A DNA stretch of 64,000 bases. Origin: Gamsiella multidivaricata. Its lineage: Eukaryota > Mortierellomycota > Mortierellomycetes > Mortierellales > Mortierellaceae. Below, in pieces: positions 42,209 to 53,600 of the stretch. Each line of letters begins with the position of its first letter. Within the stretch, counting starts at the first letter, position 1. The stretch is taken from the NCBI RefSeq assembly GCF_025024155.1, contig NW_026251766.1, positions 62,001 through 126,000 of the forward strand, given 5' to 3'. Position numbers and translations under genes: made by a program. Below the pieces are notes generated by a model. That model saw only the letters and a program-made list of their open reading frames with translations. It had not been told where the DNA came from and did not search any database.

Positions 42209-42725
42209 TGTGTGCTTGTTTAGATTGGCAAGGGGTTGTGGATTGAGAAAATGCGGGCTGCTGCTTTGAACTATGAGCGTGAGAGTGAGTAGATAGAAAG
42301 GAGGATGAAAGGGAAAGTGGCAGCTTTTTAATGACGGGGCGTTATTTAGAGTTAGACTTTGAGAAACTTGGTTTGTCAACCGTTAAAACCTTCAAGAGAC
42401 GGAGCTGGGATCCATTTGTTCTCAAAACTGTATGAGAGATCTGCAAAAAAGCTCTTCTAGCAACCGGTATTGTGGAACACCGCGATACCATCGGCGGAGG
42501 CAATCCATTTCGCTCAGGGACGATAATACTATCACTGGAGCTCTTGATACTTGAACCGATCATGATTTTATGCGTTTTTTTTTTTTTTTTTTTTTTTTAT
42601 ACAAGTATAACTTCTGCTACTATCTGCTCAACCACCCTTAGAGTCAGATCTAGGTACCACACTTCCACTCCTGATTGAATGCCGAAGCGCATAGCCCTGG
42701 CGAGCAGCCATACGTATCATGAGCC
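42209..42725. other. Intergenic region with poly-T tract
   Basis: Promoter of the NDUFA4-like gene and 3' flank of the Myb gene, both on the minus strand. It holds a T homopolymer at 42575-42599. No gene recognised. Confidence 0.5.
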
Positions 42726-44612
42726 TCATGGTTGCGTCCTAGATGCTGCTGCTGCTACAGTTGCAACATTCGCTGCCGCGCGACGTTCAGCCTTCGTCGA
42801 GATCTGAACCCATCGTGTCCGGCACTGCCGCTGTGTCCTTCCTGGGATCCCATCTGCTATCCAAATCCAGCACTTTCGACTCTGCTGAACCCCTTGCAGC
42901 AACAACTGATCCTCTTCAGCCGTCCAAGGGCCCTTTTTAACTCGGGGATCTAACGCTTCGGACCAACGCGCCTGCGCCTGCACACCTGTCCTGCCTGGGA
43001 TATCGCTGTCAGCGATCAAAGACCACGGGCAATGGGCCATCACACGAGAGACAGCCAGAAAATATGCCCCGCGAGCTGTTTTTGAAGGTATGTAGGTGTC
43101 CGTGTGCAATATAGGATTGGAAGCGAGCACGGCTCGATCGCCAGTCGTGAAAGGCAGCGAAGGACTGAGAAGACCACTGGACTCAAGATCAACGTCTGGA
43201 TGGTCGTCGTCGTATGAATGAGCTAAGGACGACTGGAGATGGGCATTATCCCAGCGAGGGCCGGCATTATCGCTGCTATCATTGCTTGAGGTATAGTTCT
43301 CTATCGATCTCTGAGCAAAAGCCCCCCTAAAGTAGCTCTTCTCGAGATCCAGCACATTGATGCCGTTATAGAACTGATTGCTGCTAGAGCTGTTGACAGA
43401 GTTCAGATCGCCAAAAGTAGAAGATTTGAAAACCGGGCTGCTTGGGTCTGCAGCACCCGCCCAACTATTTTCCAGGGGAAATGGAGTCGTAATCCGAAAG
43501 CCGGGTGTCACAGAGTGGCAGTTTGACTGGGGTATATAGGCATTCATCCCAGTCCCTGCTCTTGGCGCATTATGACATGTGTCGTTGCTGTAAAGACAGG
43601 ACAGATCTTCAACGGCTAGCTGGTCATTGGCGACTTGAGAGGGTGACGAGGGTAAAGAACACGTCTGAGGCGCGGATACAGAGAAGGATGATGTTGTCGT
43701 GGACCATGGTTCTCCATCGTTCATTAAGTAACCATCGTAAGACTCGTGAATCAGCTGGGGCATGCCTTTGTTGAGGGAATCGCCGCTGTGGAAGACATTG
43801 TGGTCATTGTATTCGTACTGCGCAGAATGCCCATGGTGTCCTGGCATTGCTGGGGCCCTGGAATGGAAACACAGCGAACCATCTGCCAACTCGCCGGTAA
43901 GCAGCACATCCTCGCAATGGTAGTTTGGGTGAGTTTTTAAGAAACCCTGTTGTGAGCCATGGACAGCATTGACGCTGAGTCCGTAATATCCGCGCTTTTC
44001 CTTCTCGTTATCATGACTGTACTCCTGCATGCTCTCAAGGACGGACGCGTCGACTGTTGATGCAACGGATGATGATAACGACAGGACTTGTTTCCGGTTC
44101 CTCTTTGATGTCCCGCCCATTTGTGTCAGCAAAGACCTGTCGATGACTGAGTGCGTTCTCAAAGGGATTGCTTCGTTGAGAGTTTCGTTCTCGTGCTCTC
44201 CACCTTTCGACGCATCTACGATTGAGTCGAAAAGGCTCGTGTCATAGCTGTTGCTGTCATTGCGATACTGTTGCCGTTGGTCAATGGGGACCTCGAGAGT
44301 TGGTGGTTTGATGGCATCGACGATCACGCAGGGGTCCTGAGCCATCATTATATTCCGTCGTATGTCTTCGTCGGCTAACAAATGCGCAGGGGGGTTGGGT
44401 TCAAGTCCAAATCTGGCGAGATAGGCGGTTACTCCGCGCACCAACGCTCTGTCTTCTTCAACTGTCCAACGGCCGGATCTTCCGGTACGCTTTCTTGCTA
44501 AACTCATCCTGCTGCTTGATCGAGGCTCGCTGGGTCTTGGTTTACTCCCCTGAGTGCGGTATGCGGCCCTTTTGGAGATCGGTCGTCGGGACCTGTTAGA
44601 GGCATAGATCAT
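42726..44612 (-). CDS. Myb/SANT DNA-binding protein with an interrupted first repeat
   Basis: A nuclear Myb-type factor, single exon from the Met at 44612 (MIYASNRSRRP), 628 residues. The frame is open a little upstream without an ATG, so a short 5' exon is possible. Helix 1 of the first Myb repeat is near residues 47-69 (GRWTVEEDRALVRGVTAYL). Helices 2-3 come only at about 525-550 (PWSLIADSDIPGRTG, QARWSEALDP), so about 460 low-complexity Ser/Asn/His-rich residues interrupt the repeat. The second repeat is normal: KKGPWTAEEDQLLLQGV, then WIWIADGIPGRTQRQCRTRW. The closing sequence is Ala-rich. The two-repeat core, with SEALDPRVKKGPW between repeats, is typical of fungal Myb-like proteins. DNA target unknown. 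It is divergent from the LSD1-type gene. Confidence 0.85.
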   Translation of the reverse strand: MIYASNRSRRPISKRAAYRTQGSKPRPSEPRSSSRMSLARKRTGRSGRWTVEEDRALVRGVTAYLARFGLEPNPPAHLLADEDIRRNIMMAQDPCVIVDAIKPPTLEVPIDQRQQYRNDSNSYDTSLFDSIVDASKGGEHENETLNEAIPLRTHSVIDRSLLTQMGGTSKRNRKQVLSLSSSVASTVDASVLESMQEYSHDNEKEKRGYYGLSVNAVHGSQQGFLKTHPNYHCEDVLLTGELADGSLCFHSRAPAMPGHHGHSAQYEYNDHNVFHSGDSLNKGMPQLIHESYDGYLMNDGEPWSTTTSSFSVSAPQTCSLPSSPSQVANDQLAVEDLSCLYSNDTCHNAPRAGTGMNAYIPQSNCHSVTPGFRITTPFPLENSWAGAADPSSPVFKSSTFGDLNSVNSSSSNQFYNGINVLDLEKSYFRGAFAQRSIENYTSSNDSSDNAGPRWDNAHLQSSLAHSYDDDHPDVDLESSGLLSPSLPFTTGDRAVLASNPILHTDTYIPSKTARGAYFLAVSRVMAHCPWSLIADSDIPGRTGVQAQARWSEALDPRVKKGPWTAEEDQLLLQGVQQSRKCWIWIADGIPGRTQRQCRTRWVQISTKAERRAAANVATVAAAASRTQP

Positions 44613-45462
44613 GGGCCCAATACCAGGGCTATCTCTCTTGTTCAAGGCAGATGCTCTTGTCTAGTAAAATCCGTATTATTGCGTGTCAGTTACCATCATG
44701 ATTGAGCAGCAGCATCGTTCTTTAGAGTATTAGAACCAAGTTCACTTCATCAGCGTACATTATATTGGATTGGGTCGAGAGTGACGCTGTCCATTGAGGT
44801 GTTACTGACTGAGGCGGAAGCTGTGCACGGTTGCTGGTTCTGAGGCATCCCGACCAAGGGTTCTAGGAGAGAAGCGGACAGCAAAAGAAGAAAGATAAGC
44901 ATCTTTAGAATATACTACAACTGCATCGCTCTCCGTTTACTGGAGGCAACACATCACTTTGACCCTAAATGTATCCTTTAGTACGAATGCGGTGCGAATG
45001 TGGTGTGGTGTGATGCGATGCATTGTTGGGAAAACGAATGACAATGAAGTATATCACATATATAAAGAGGAATATGAGTCTCACAGATGGATATGCTCCT
45101 AGCTTTCGTGGGCGTGGGGCTCACCTGCGGGACTTCACGGTTGGTTAAGATGGTGAAAAAAAGACAAGGTGTAGCAGGATGCACGCGCGGAAAGAAGTGT
45201 GTACAGAAATATGCGGAAGGGCCTTGCAGACGGGTCATGGTCGGGGTGGGGAAGCTGGAGCAAAAGAAAGCCGTTGCAAAGCAAACGTTTCCGTAGCTTC
45301 TTGCAGCTGAGGGAAGAATCCTCCTTGCAGTTACAGACGGAATGTGGTCTTGTAATTGAGGGAAGAAGGTAGCTCTCCTTGCTACTATGGAGCGCACAAG
45401 ATATCATTCTTGGCTCTGTTTTTCTCGCTCTCTCAACCCTCGTTTACCAAAAAGACAGGACG
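44613..45462. promoter_or_regulatory. Divergent promoter region between Myb and LSD1-type genes
   Basis: 850 bases between the two starts. There are no large repeats. A region with ATATATAAA-like sequence near 45057-45066 could be a TATA box for the amine oxidase gene. Frames within it are short or antisense. Confidence 0.45.
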
Positions 45463-48400
45463 ATGCACTGCAGTCGCCCATCCAGCCCCAAAGGGCAGCG
45501 CACTGGGCGCAACATTGTCTTGAACCAGCTCGCAACATCCTTGGGACCAGCATGGGCTACACCACCACCGCAAACGTCCCCTACCATCAGTCCATCCTCC
45601 CAGGTGACCCATCACCCAACTCCGGGGCACATTACCGCCATCGCATCCAGTAGACAGCTACGTAGAAGAAGAACACAGCAAACGGGCCTCCGCCTTGCAG
45701 CACCGCCGATTTCGATATCCAGCAGGGCCATCCGCCTATCGCATCCTGGACCCTCAGTTGAGCCATCTCAAGCTCTTCCTCTGCATGCACGCAAGCGATC
45801 TCGACAGGATCGACGTGATGAGCAACGACTGAGAGATGCCGCACACTCTTCTAGATTGCCTGCCCACGGTCTCTCTATCGACGAATTTGAGCTCTTGAAG
45901 CATCACCTGGGTCGGTCGGATCGGGAAAGCTATCTCAGGGTCAGGAATACAATGCTCTGGCTATGGCGAGAATCACCCAAGGAGCCTCTGACGCTTGCCA
46001 GAGCCTTTGAAGCTACCAAGAATTACGGCCTCCACCATGGACTCGTCGCTCACGTTTTCGAGTTTTTACTGAGATCTGGATATATCAACTTTGGCGGATG
46101 CGCTGTTCAGGACGACGGCATCAAGCAGGCTAATCCATCCAGGGCTGAAAAACAACGGACCATTATTGTCATTGGTAGTGGCATCTCAGGCATTGCCGTC
46201 GCTAGACAGCTGGAAAATTTGTTTCGACACTTCGCATGGAGATTCGCCCCAGAGTTGCCGCCAAAAGTAGTTGTGCTCGAGGCAAGATCCCGGATTGGCG
46301 GACGCATACATACGATGGAGCTCACCACAGCTGCCTTCTCCTTGCCACCATTCAGCCAACATCACAATGGAGTACACCATCATGCCACCTCAGCTGACAG
46401 CACCCCTGGGAATATAGCAACAGTTTCTGCATCAGGGACGGCAACAGCAATAAAAAGAATACCAGCGAGGCATTGCGTTGATTTAGGAGCGCAGATCGTT
46501 ACTGGTTTTGATGATGGGAACCCAATGGAGGTCATCCTACACAGGCAGCTATCGGATCTCACGCTGCACTACTTTGTCAACAAAGCCTGTGATCTGTTTG
46601 ACGCTAATGGCAAGCCAGTGTCAAAAGCAATGGATGCGCGTTGTGAGGAGGTCTTCAATCAGATATTGGATCAAGCATGCCAACTACGTGAGAAGAACAA
46701 GTTGCCTGCCCGACTAGAGAAATATCTCTTGCAGAGGTATCCAAAGGACTACAAGGCCTCAAGACAAGTGCGCTCGACCATGTTACCAACATTAGGCCAC
46801 TCAATGGACTACTTCATGGAATCTCATCCCGAATTCAAGTCCTGGACGCAACAAGAGCTAGGACTCATCCATTGGCACTATGCAAACCTGGAGGTAAGAC
46901 ACAGGTTGCAGCATCGACAATAATATGCAGACGTGCCTTGCTCAAGAACTGGCTAAAAAAAAGGGGGAATGCCTTCTCTCCTCATGTATTCTGGATAGTT
47001 TGCGAATGCCACGACTTTGGACAGACTCTCGCTTTATCACTGGGACCAGGATGATGGATATGAGTTTTCTGGGCCGCACTGTATGGTTGTACAGGGCTAT
47101 GGTCAGGTGCCTGAGGCGCTCTCACAGGGTCTTGACATACGGCTCGAGATGCCAGTGACCAGAATCAAGTGGTCCCCATCAACTTGCGTCAAGAGCAGCA
47201 CCAGGAGACACTCAAGAGGACGCGAAAAAGAACCAGTTCGCATTCAATGTCGCGACGGAACATCCTTGGATTGCACGATAGCTGCTATTACGGTCCCTTT
47301 GGGTGTGCTAAAGAGCCAGCAAATTGATTTTTTGCCACCCTTGCCGCCGTGGAAAGAGCAAGCGGTTCGGCATCTTGGATTTGGCTTACTGAATAAGCTT
47401 GTGCTTGTATTTGAAAAGCCATTCTGGGATCCGGCTTCAGATTTCTTTGGCTGCGTTGGACGTGGACAAGAAGAATCGTATGTAAATGGGCATGACCTCG
47501 AGTCGTATCGTTCGAGCCGTGGAAAATTCTACATGTTTTGGAGCTGCGCTGCCGTCTCAGGTCTACCTGTCTTAGGTACGTGCCAGCTGTTTTTTGCTCT
47601 TGAGTTGTAAAAAGATATTTTACGTTCTTCAGGCTTGCTGGCGGTGAGCAATGGAATTGACCGGGAAATGGCTACCCTTCCTGCTGATGTTGGCTTAGTG
47701 GCGCTTATGGCCGGCCAATCTGCATATGACTGTGAGCGCATGCCAAAGGAAGACCTTGTTCAGGAGGCATTGGAGACACTGGGATTGATCCACCCGCATA
47801 TTCATCCAATTCCCAATCCAATCGAAACCATTGTCACTCGCTGGTCCCAAGACGAGTTTGCACAGGGAAGCTACTCTTTTGTTGGTAAGGAGGCCAGAGG
47901 GGAGGACTACGACCTGTTGGCCAAACCTATCGGTGATCAGCTCTATTTTGCCGGAGAGGCAACCTGTCGACAGTACCCTGCCACGGCCCATGGCGCATAT
48001 TTAAGTGGCCTCAAGGTTGCTAAGGAGATTTTGGATTCGTTGATCGGTCCCCAAGTCATCCAGAGCGCTCGTCGGGAAGATATAGCTGCTACTCGCACGG
48101 ACTTCGAAGGAGGGGATTATAATGCAGTGCGACCGCAATCATCAAAAGAAAGTGACAGTGGCAGCGACATTCAGCACCCATACGGACATTCTACGGAGGA
48201 CACGCATTATGAGGAACGACCCCTGCTGCAAACCGCTACAGACTTGTCGTGCGCCAGTCTTGACCATGGGTTTGTGGTTCCACGTCGAAGGGGCAAGATT
48301 GCCAGTAGCCTGGTTGCCGATTTTGCAGCAGAGCTCAGCGACAGCGACAGCGATGAAGCGTATGCAGATAAGAAGCGATCGGACCTCGACATGAACCAGA

Positions 48401-48591
48401 CCTTCATTGATTTATCTATGGAGGCATCCAAGATCACATCTTTTGACAAGCACACGGACATCAATACCAGTAAAAGGACCCGGCGTGACCACATGCATCT
48501 ATCCACCCCTGCGTTCCAACCCCGAGCTAGGACTAGTGCAGCCAAGCAGCATGGGAAGTGTGGTCCAGGTCGACCGAGAAAGGCGTGTTAG
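45463..48591 (+). CDS. SWIRM-amine oxidase, LSD1/KDM1-type histone demethylase
   Basis: A FAD-dependent lysine demethylase of the LSD1 group, acting on chromatin. Three exons (45463-46893, 46999-47575, 47633-48591) total 2967 nt, 988 residues. The SWIRM domain (about 135-225) includes SYLRVRNTMLWLWRES and GYINFG. The FAD-binding motif VIGSGISGIAVARQLE is near residue 236, with EARSRIGGRIHT after it. The join gives HYANLEFANATTLDRLSLYHW, matching human LSD1. The C-terminal FAD/substrate part has LYFAGEATCRQYPATAHGAY. The Tower coiled coil that binds CoREST in animal LSD1 is missing: only about 80 residues lie where human has over 150. The tail is acidic then basic and ends with an AT-hook-like GPGRPRK. 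The start is uncertain; the frame is open to 45379. Confidence 0.92.
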
Positions 48592-48673
48592 GGGCAGTCT
48601 ACACCCATTCAGGACCTGTACATGGGTGCAAGGTGGTATAACTGTTTAAAAAGTTAATGCAAAGAGGACATGC

Positions 48674-48707
<34 letters not shown>

Positions 48708-50649
48708 TATACATATACATATGTATCTATATATGACTGAACTCGATGGAAATAAAATGGGCAAGCGAGTTAAAGTCGATGTATTATTGTCGCTCCATAC
48801 CCATTACATACAGAGTAGCATCGTTCTCTTTGTATGTGCGCCGGCGATGCTTGCAATTATGTTAGACTAAAGGGGAAAAAAAAGCGTAAGCGGAGCGAAT
48901 TCTCAACTGTAAGCTGATTGCAACCAAGACTGTTAACCACAAGCAGCTTTCAACACAATTGGATTTTATCGCAACACTGGCTAAATGCAGCACACAGAAT
49001 GTGTATGTGATAGCGTTTGGGAACCAGCAACGTATTGTAGGTCGTTCGCTCAGAATGGTTCAGCACAGCTGAATCTACTAATTGCAAACGCTGGAGACCA
49101 ATAAGAATCTTAAATCAAAAGAACTTTATTGCGGCAAACACTGGCCATTCCTTGGTGTAGTTAGGACTCTTATATGACAGAATGTGTCGCTATCAAAAAA
49201 AATACAGAGATGTTGAGCGACGCCCTTGTTGAGGTCTCTGCATTTGCGCAGACCCAGTTTGCTATAAACCTGCATTGCATTTCAAGACCTTTGGACGGGT
49301 TCATGGCCTTGTGCAAATGTTCTAGCTTACACAACAGCTCATACAGATAGCAGCAATAATAGCAACAAGTAGACAAGCATGCGGAGCCCGCATCAGCCTC
49401 AGCCCCTAATGAGACCTTTGCTCTGGATATCGGTCCTTTGCAATAAGTTTGGTGATGAAAGGGTCTTTCCCCGTTTCTCTCTTCTAGTTCTTTTTTAATT
49501 GTTTGCCCAAAACATTCGGCCCCACCATCGTCATTGAATCATTACATTCACCCCACTTATATCTATGAGAGACGTACATGATAAGTTGGCTGCAATGCTG
49601 TTAATTGAGTGTGTTATTGATTGTCTACGATTTTTGCTTACTTCTTTTGTGCTGAATTCCTGATGCAGGCCGCTTAGATTGGATAACCAGCGACGTCTGA
49701 CTCGACATACAAGGTACAGAATTGGAGATAATCCTGAAGGTAGTTCTCTGTCGCATCGGCCGTTTTGGCGGATTGCGCGAGGGGTGTCTTCCTGATGATC
49801 GAAGATGTGCTTGCCTCCGATGAAATATCTCGTTATGCGCTCCGGCTCGGATAATCCATACGTACAGTCCATTATGATGGCGACCCCTAGGCACAATGCG
49901 ATGCCTTTTAGAGGTATCTCGCTGTATTGCACGCTGCACTGCCGATGTTCTCTGGACAAGGAACACATCCTCAGTCTCCGCCATCTCTTGTTAAATGGTG
50001 TTTAAGCGAAGAATGATATTTTCCAACGTGGTTTTGAAATTGCTTTCGTCTTTATGGATTTATTCTGCTTGTACTACATCGTGTTAATGCCTGGTCTGCA
50101 GTGGCCTAGACTCAAAAATAAGCTATATGTGAGGTTTACGGACAGCAACAGGAACAGAGGTCGATCCCTTATCATTTTCGCTATCCGAGTTGCAATGCTA
50201 TCCTCGAAATTCTGCAACGAACCTTAAGAAGTCGCGTCCACCCTGCATGAATGGAAAAAGGCACCTTCCCTAATTGCACGCATCACATTCACCTTCGGGT
50301 GTGCTCCCCACCTTGCTCCCTAACTGCAGGCCTAATCGTCTTCATCACACTTCATCATCCTCATCATCCTCTTTGACTTCCTCCTATATCCTTCGCTGTG
50401 TTGCAACACACCTTTGCTCCTCCTCCCCGCCCCCCTCCCCGTCTCCTCCTCCTTCTCTTCCTTCTCCTCTCTCTCTCTCTTCTTCCTTCCTCTCATCTTT
50501 TTTCCACGCGCATTATTGTCATCTATCATTTATCTTCCTATTCTCTGCTCCTTCTTTCTACTGCCCTTCATCATCCCAGTCCTTCGGACCCCCTTCCGTC
50601 CCTCCAATCCTTCCTCGTCAATCCCTAGCTCCAGCCCGGATTCAAATAG
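48592..50649. other. Intergenic region before the RasGAP gene
   Basis: Two kb. Contains a T homopolymer at 48677-48704, AATAAA near 48751 for the LSD1-type message, and a C/T-rich leader with CTCCTCC and CTCTCT runs (50300-50640) before the RasGAP start. A minus-strand stretch at 49640-49985 reads VAIIMDCTYGLSEPERI and similar after a frame change from MAETEDVFLVQ; this may be a decayed gene but I do not recognise it. Confidence 0.45.
48677..48704. repeat. Poly-T homopolymer
   Basis: The longest of several T homopolymers in intergenic DNA; others are at 10945-10969, 16479-16503, 35829-35851 and 42575-42599, and a poly-A lies in a malonyl-CoA decarboxylase intron (62078-62104). They could be reverse-transcript tails or nucleosome-free promoter tracts. 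None lies in an exon. Confidence 0.85.
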
Positions 50650-53600
50650 ATGGCGAACACGGAGACAAAGCTCGTCCTCTCCCTGATCGGCAGGATCATG
50701 TCGAAGGTAAAGACCTCTTGACAATAGCACCTGGAACACCGAGCACTCGCACACTAGGAGTTGATTCTATAACATCAGTAAAAGCGACAGCAGCAGCAAT
50801 AGTTAAAGGGGATGTGGCTATTGCCAGCCATAAAGGACGTCCGCTCCATAGTATCATGAGGTCTTGCCACGCAGTTGCATATCGTTTTAACATGACTCTT
50901 TCGCCTGTTTGGACGTCTTTGCATGTCATCTTAGCTACCCTATAACGGCCGACCGCTCGAGAGCATAGAGATGGACCCGCTCATCCACCAGTCGATTGTC
51001 TCATTGGTCGAGCTGTCCCGGTATCGCCTCGGTCCCATCTGTCGCCACCTCGTCAATCAGCTCGAGAACATCTCTAAGGTACTGATTGCTCCTTCCTTAC
51101 ACCCGTCCTCAACATCATGCACGTTGCTGTTGCAACGGCCCTGCCTTCGTTTTTTTTGTTTCTTTCTCCCTTTGTTGCGACGTTGTGTCAATACCTCACC
51201 ATGCGGATGTGGTACACCAATGGACATTCTGGCACTGTTCACAGAGTGCCAGTTAAAGTGCCAGTTAAAGTGCCTGGAAGCACCGGGGGAGAGAAAGAGA
51301 GGGGAGTGTCTTATTTAGCACTCTCCATTAGCTCGCTTATTTGTTTACATGCATTGTGCATTTCTTGATCAAAAAATAATAATAAAAGAGAGCGCAATCA
51401 GCAGACATCTGTCTGCAAGGTCGCGACCTGCTCCGCTGCCATATGCAACCACACTTCAGCTGCCTCCAGAGCACTTGGTATTAATCCTTTTCATGCTCTC
51501 TGAAATTAATAGCAAAATGGCATGGTACTGGAGGACAGTGTACCGTACGACGTCATGCAGTCCCAGCTGTTCGTGCTGAGGATCCTATCGCAGTGCATGG
51601 AGGCGCATTGGAAGGCATACAGGGACCAACTGACGCAGCATCTCCGGGAGCAGAGTGAGCAGGAGTCCGAGGAAGCGACGGTGCGTGACGGTGTCTCTAA
51701 CAATGGCTCGATCGCCGACACTGCCGTATCCTCTATTACCGCCGCTGCTGCCGCTCGCCACAGCGACCCTCCCCCTCTGGACGACGCGCTTGCAAAGTAT
51801 GTACTCAGCGTGCTAACACGGTTCTTGCATGATGTCCCCACGGCCGAGGATCCCGACGCCAAAGCAGAAACCGCTACCACGAACAGCACAAACAACAAGA
51901 AGAAGGGAGCAGAGATCGAAAGTGCCCCCATTGCTTCATCACACAATACCGTAAACATCCAGGAGGTCGAGATTTCGAACGAGATTTACAAGACTGCGGG
52001 ACGGGTCCTCTTCTACATCAGCGCATCGAACTGGCCCATTGTATTTGCTCGACTCAAAGCGAGGATCCAGCATCTGACGACGACGAATGACGACTGGCCA
52101 GAGACTGCGGAGCTCAAGCTGCTTGAGACCGCCAGTCTAAATCAGCGTCGACTCGGCCAGGTCTTGACTGGTATATATTTTTTTTGTTAGAGTGTATGGT
52201 TATGGACTCGTGCATTTCCAGCGCATTTCTAACTGTCGCTTATTTGCGATATACTGAATCTACCCCTGGAATTCTGAATAGAATTACGTTCGACATTTTT
52301 GCACCTCAAGCGCTCTGCCCAGACTGTCATGGGTCAGGTGCTTCATAAAGCGATCTGGAACTGGATCGAGGTGTTCCCTTCAGAGTTCGTCCATCTCTGT
52401 CAGACTCAAAAGCGCATGGAGGGGGAGCCTCATATACTGTTCGATATCTGCCACTCTCTTGCGACAGACAACAAGCGCAGGATACACTTTTGGCCCCTGC
52501 AAACCATGCTGCTAATTCTCTGCCCAGACATTCTTCTGAACGCCGCTATGAACGACAATCGCAACAACATGTCCAAAAAGGCCCAGTTTCTGGAGGCGCT
52601 CAAAAAATCGCTGCGCAACAAGAGCTTAATGGAGATTGCAGGACTTTGCTATGTCGACGTGTGCAAAGCATCGACATACGTCTCCAAAAATGATACATCT
52701 GCGTTGCGCCATATTGTGCCAGAGATCGAGAACGAGTTGAAGGTAACTACGCCCAACCTGCAATTATTGAAATGTGTTTATATTTTGAAGAGCTTCAATC
52801 TCTATGGCTGCAGAGAGTCCTAATCTGAAATTGTTGTTGAAAATCCCTTGTGCACATATAGGAACTCCTCTTTACACCATCAAAGCCCTATGTGGATCCC
52901 GAAGGCGCCACCGATAAAGCAACGATGTCAGCCTGTCTCACAGCGCTTTATCGCCTGAACCCGCGCCATGTTATCCATTCTCTTATCCCCGAGCTGTCGA
53001 GCGACAGGGCACCAATCGCGTTCAAGCTTGTTCTAGTCCAGTCCTTCTATACAATCGCCTCCGAAGAGGAACGTCTGCCATGGAACCCTTCGATTCAGCC
53101 TGCCACATCTGCTCTAGGGGCACCGTTGAGAAAGATGTTTGCAGAGAATGTTGTCCGGGAAAGGCCTGCTGAGATTATGGCCAAGAAACTCCACATTGAT
53201 CGAAAGCTCAAGAAACAGATGTTGGACAACGCCAGGGATAAACAGGAATTGATTATTTGCCTGTTGAAGATGTATCAGATCGACCCAGCTCTTGCTGTTG
53301 CGGTAAGTGATTAGTTTTTTTTTTTTTTTTTTGCGGTAGTATGTGTATGTTCATCTTACTTTTGTATTGCAACCTCATATCGTATGCTGATCTTCTTGCT
53401 TCTTTATAGACGGAAACTCCGGAGGCAGTCGAGGAGGAGATCCATCAGCTTTTGAAGGGTTTGCTTCTATGCTTGAATGACCTTCACGTTGGAATCCGGA
53501 CGACGGCGGGTGAGGTGTTGCTTCAACTGTTCGATTCCAGGATCATCGAGCGCTGGGGCTCGGGTGCCAACCTCATGGTTACCTTCTGGAACTTGAGCTC

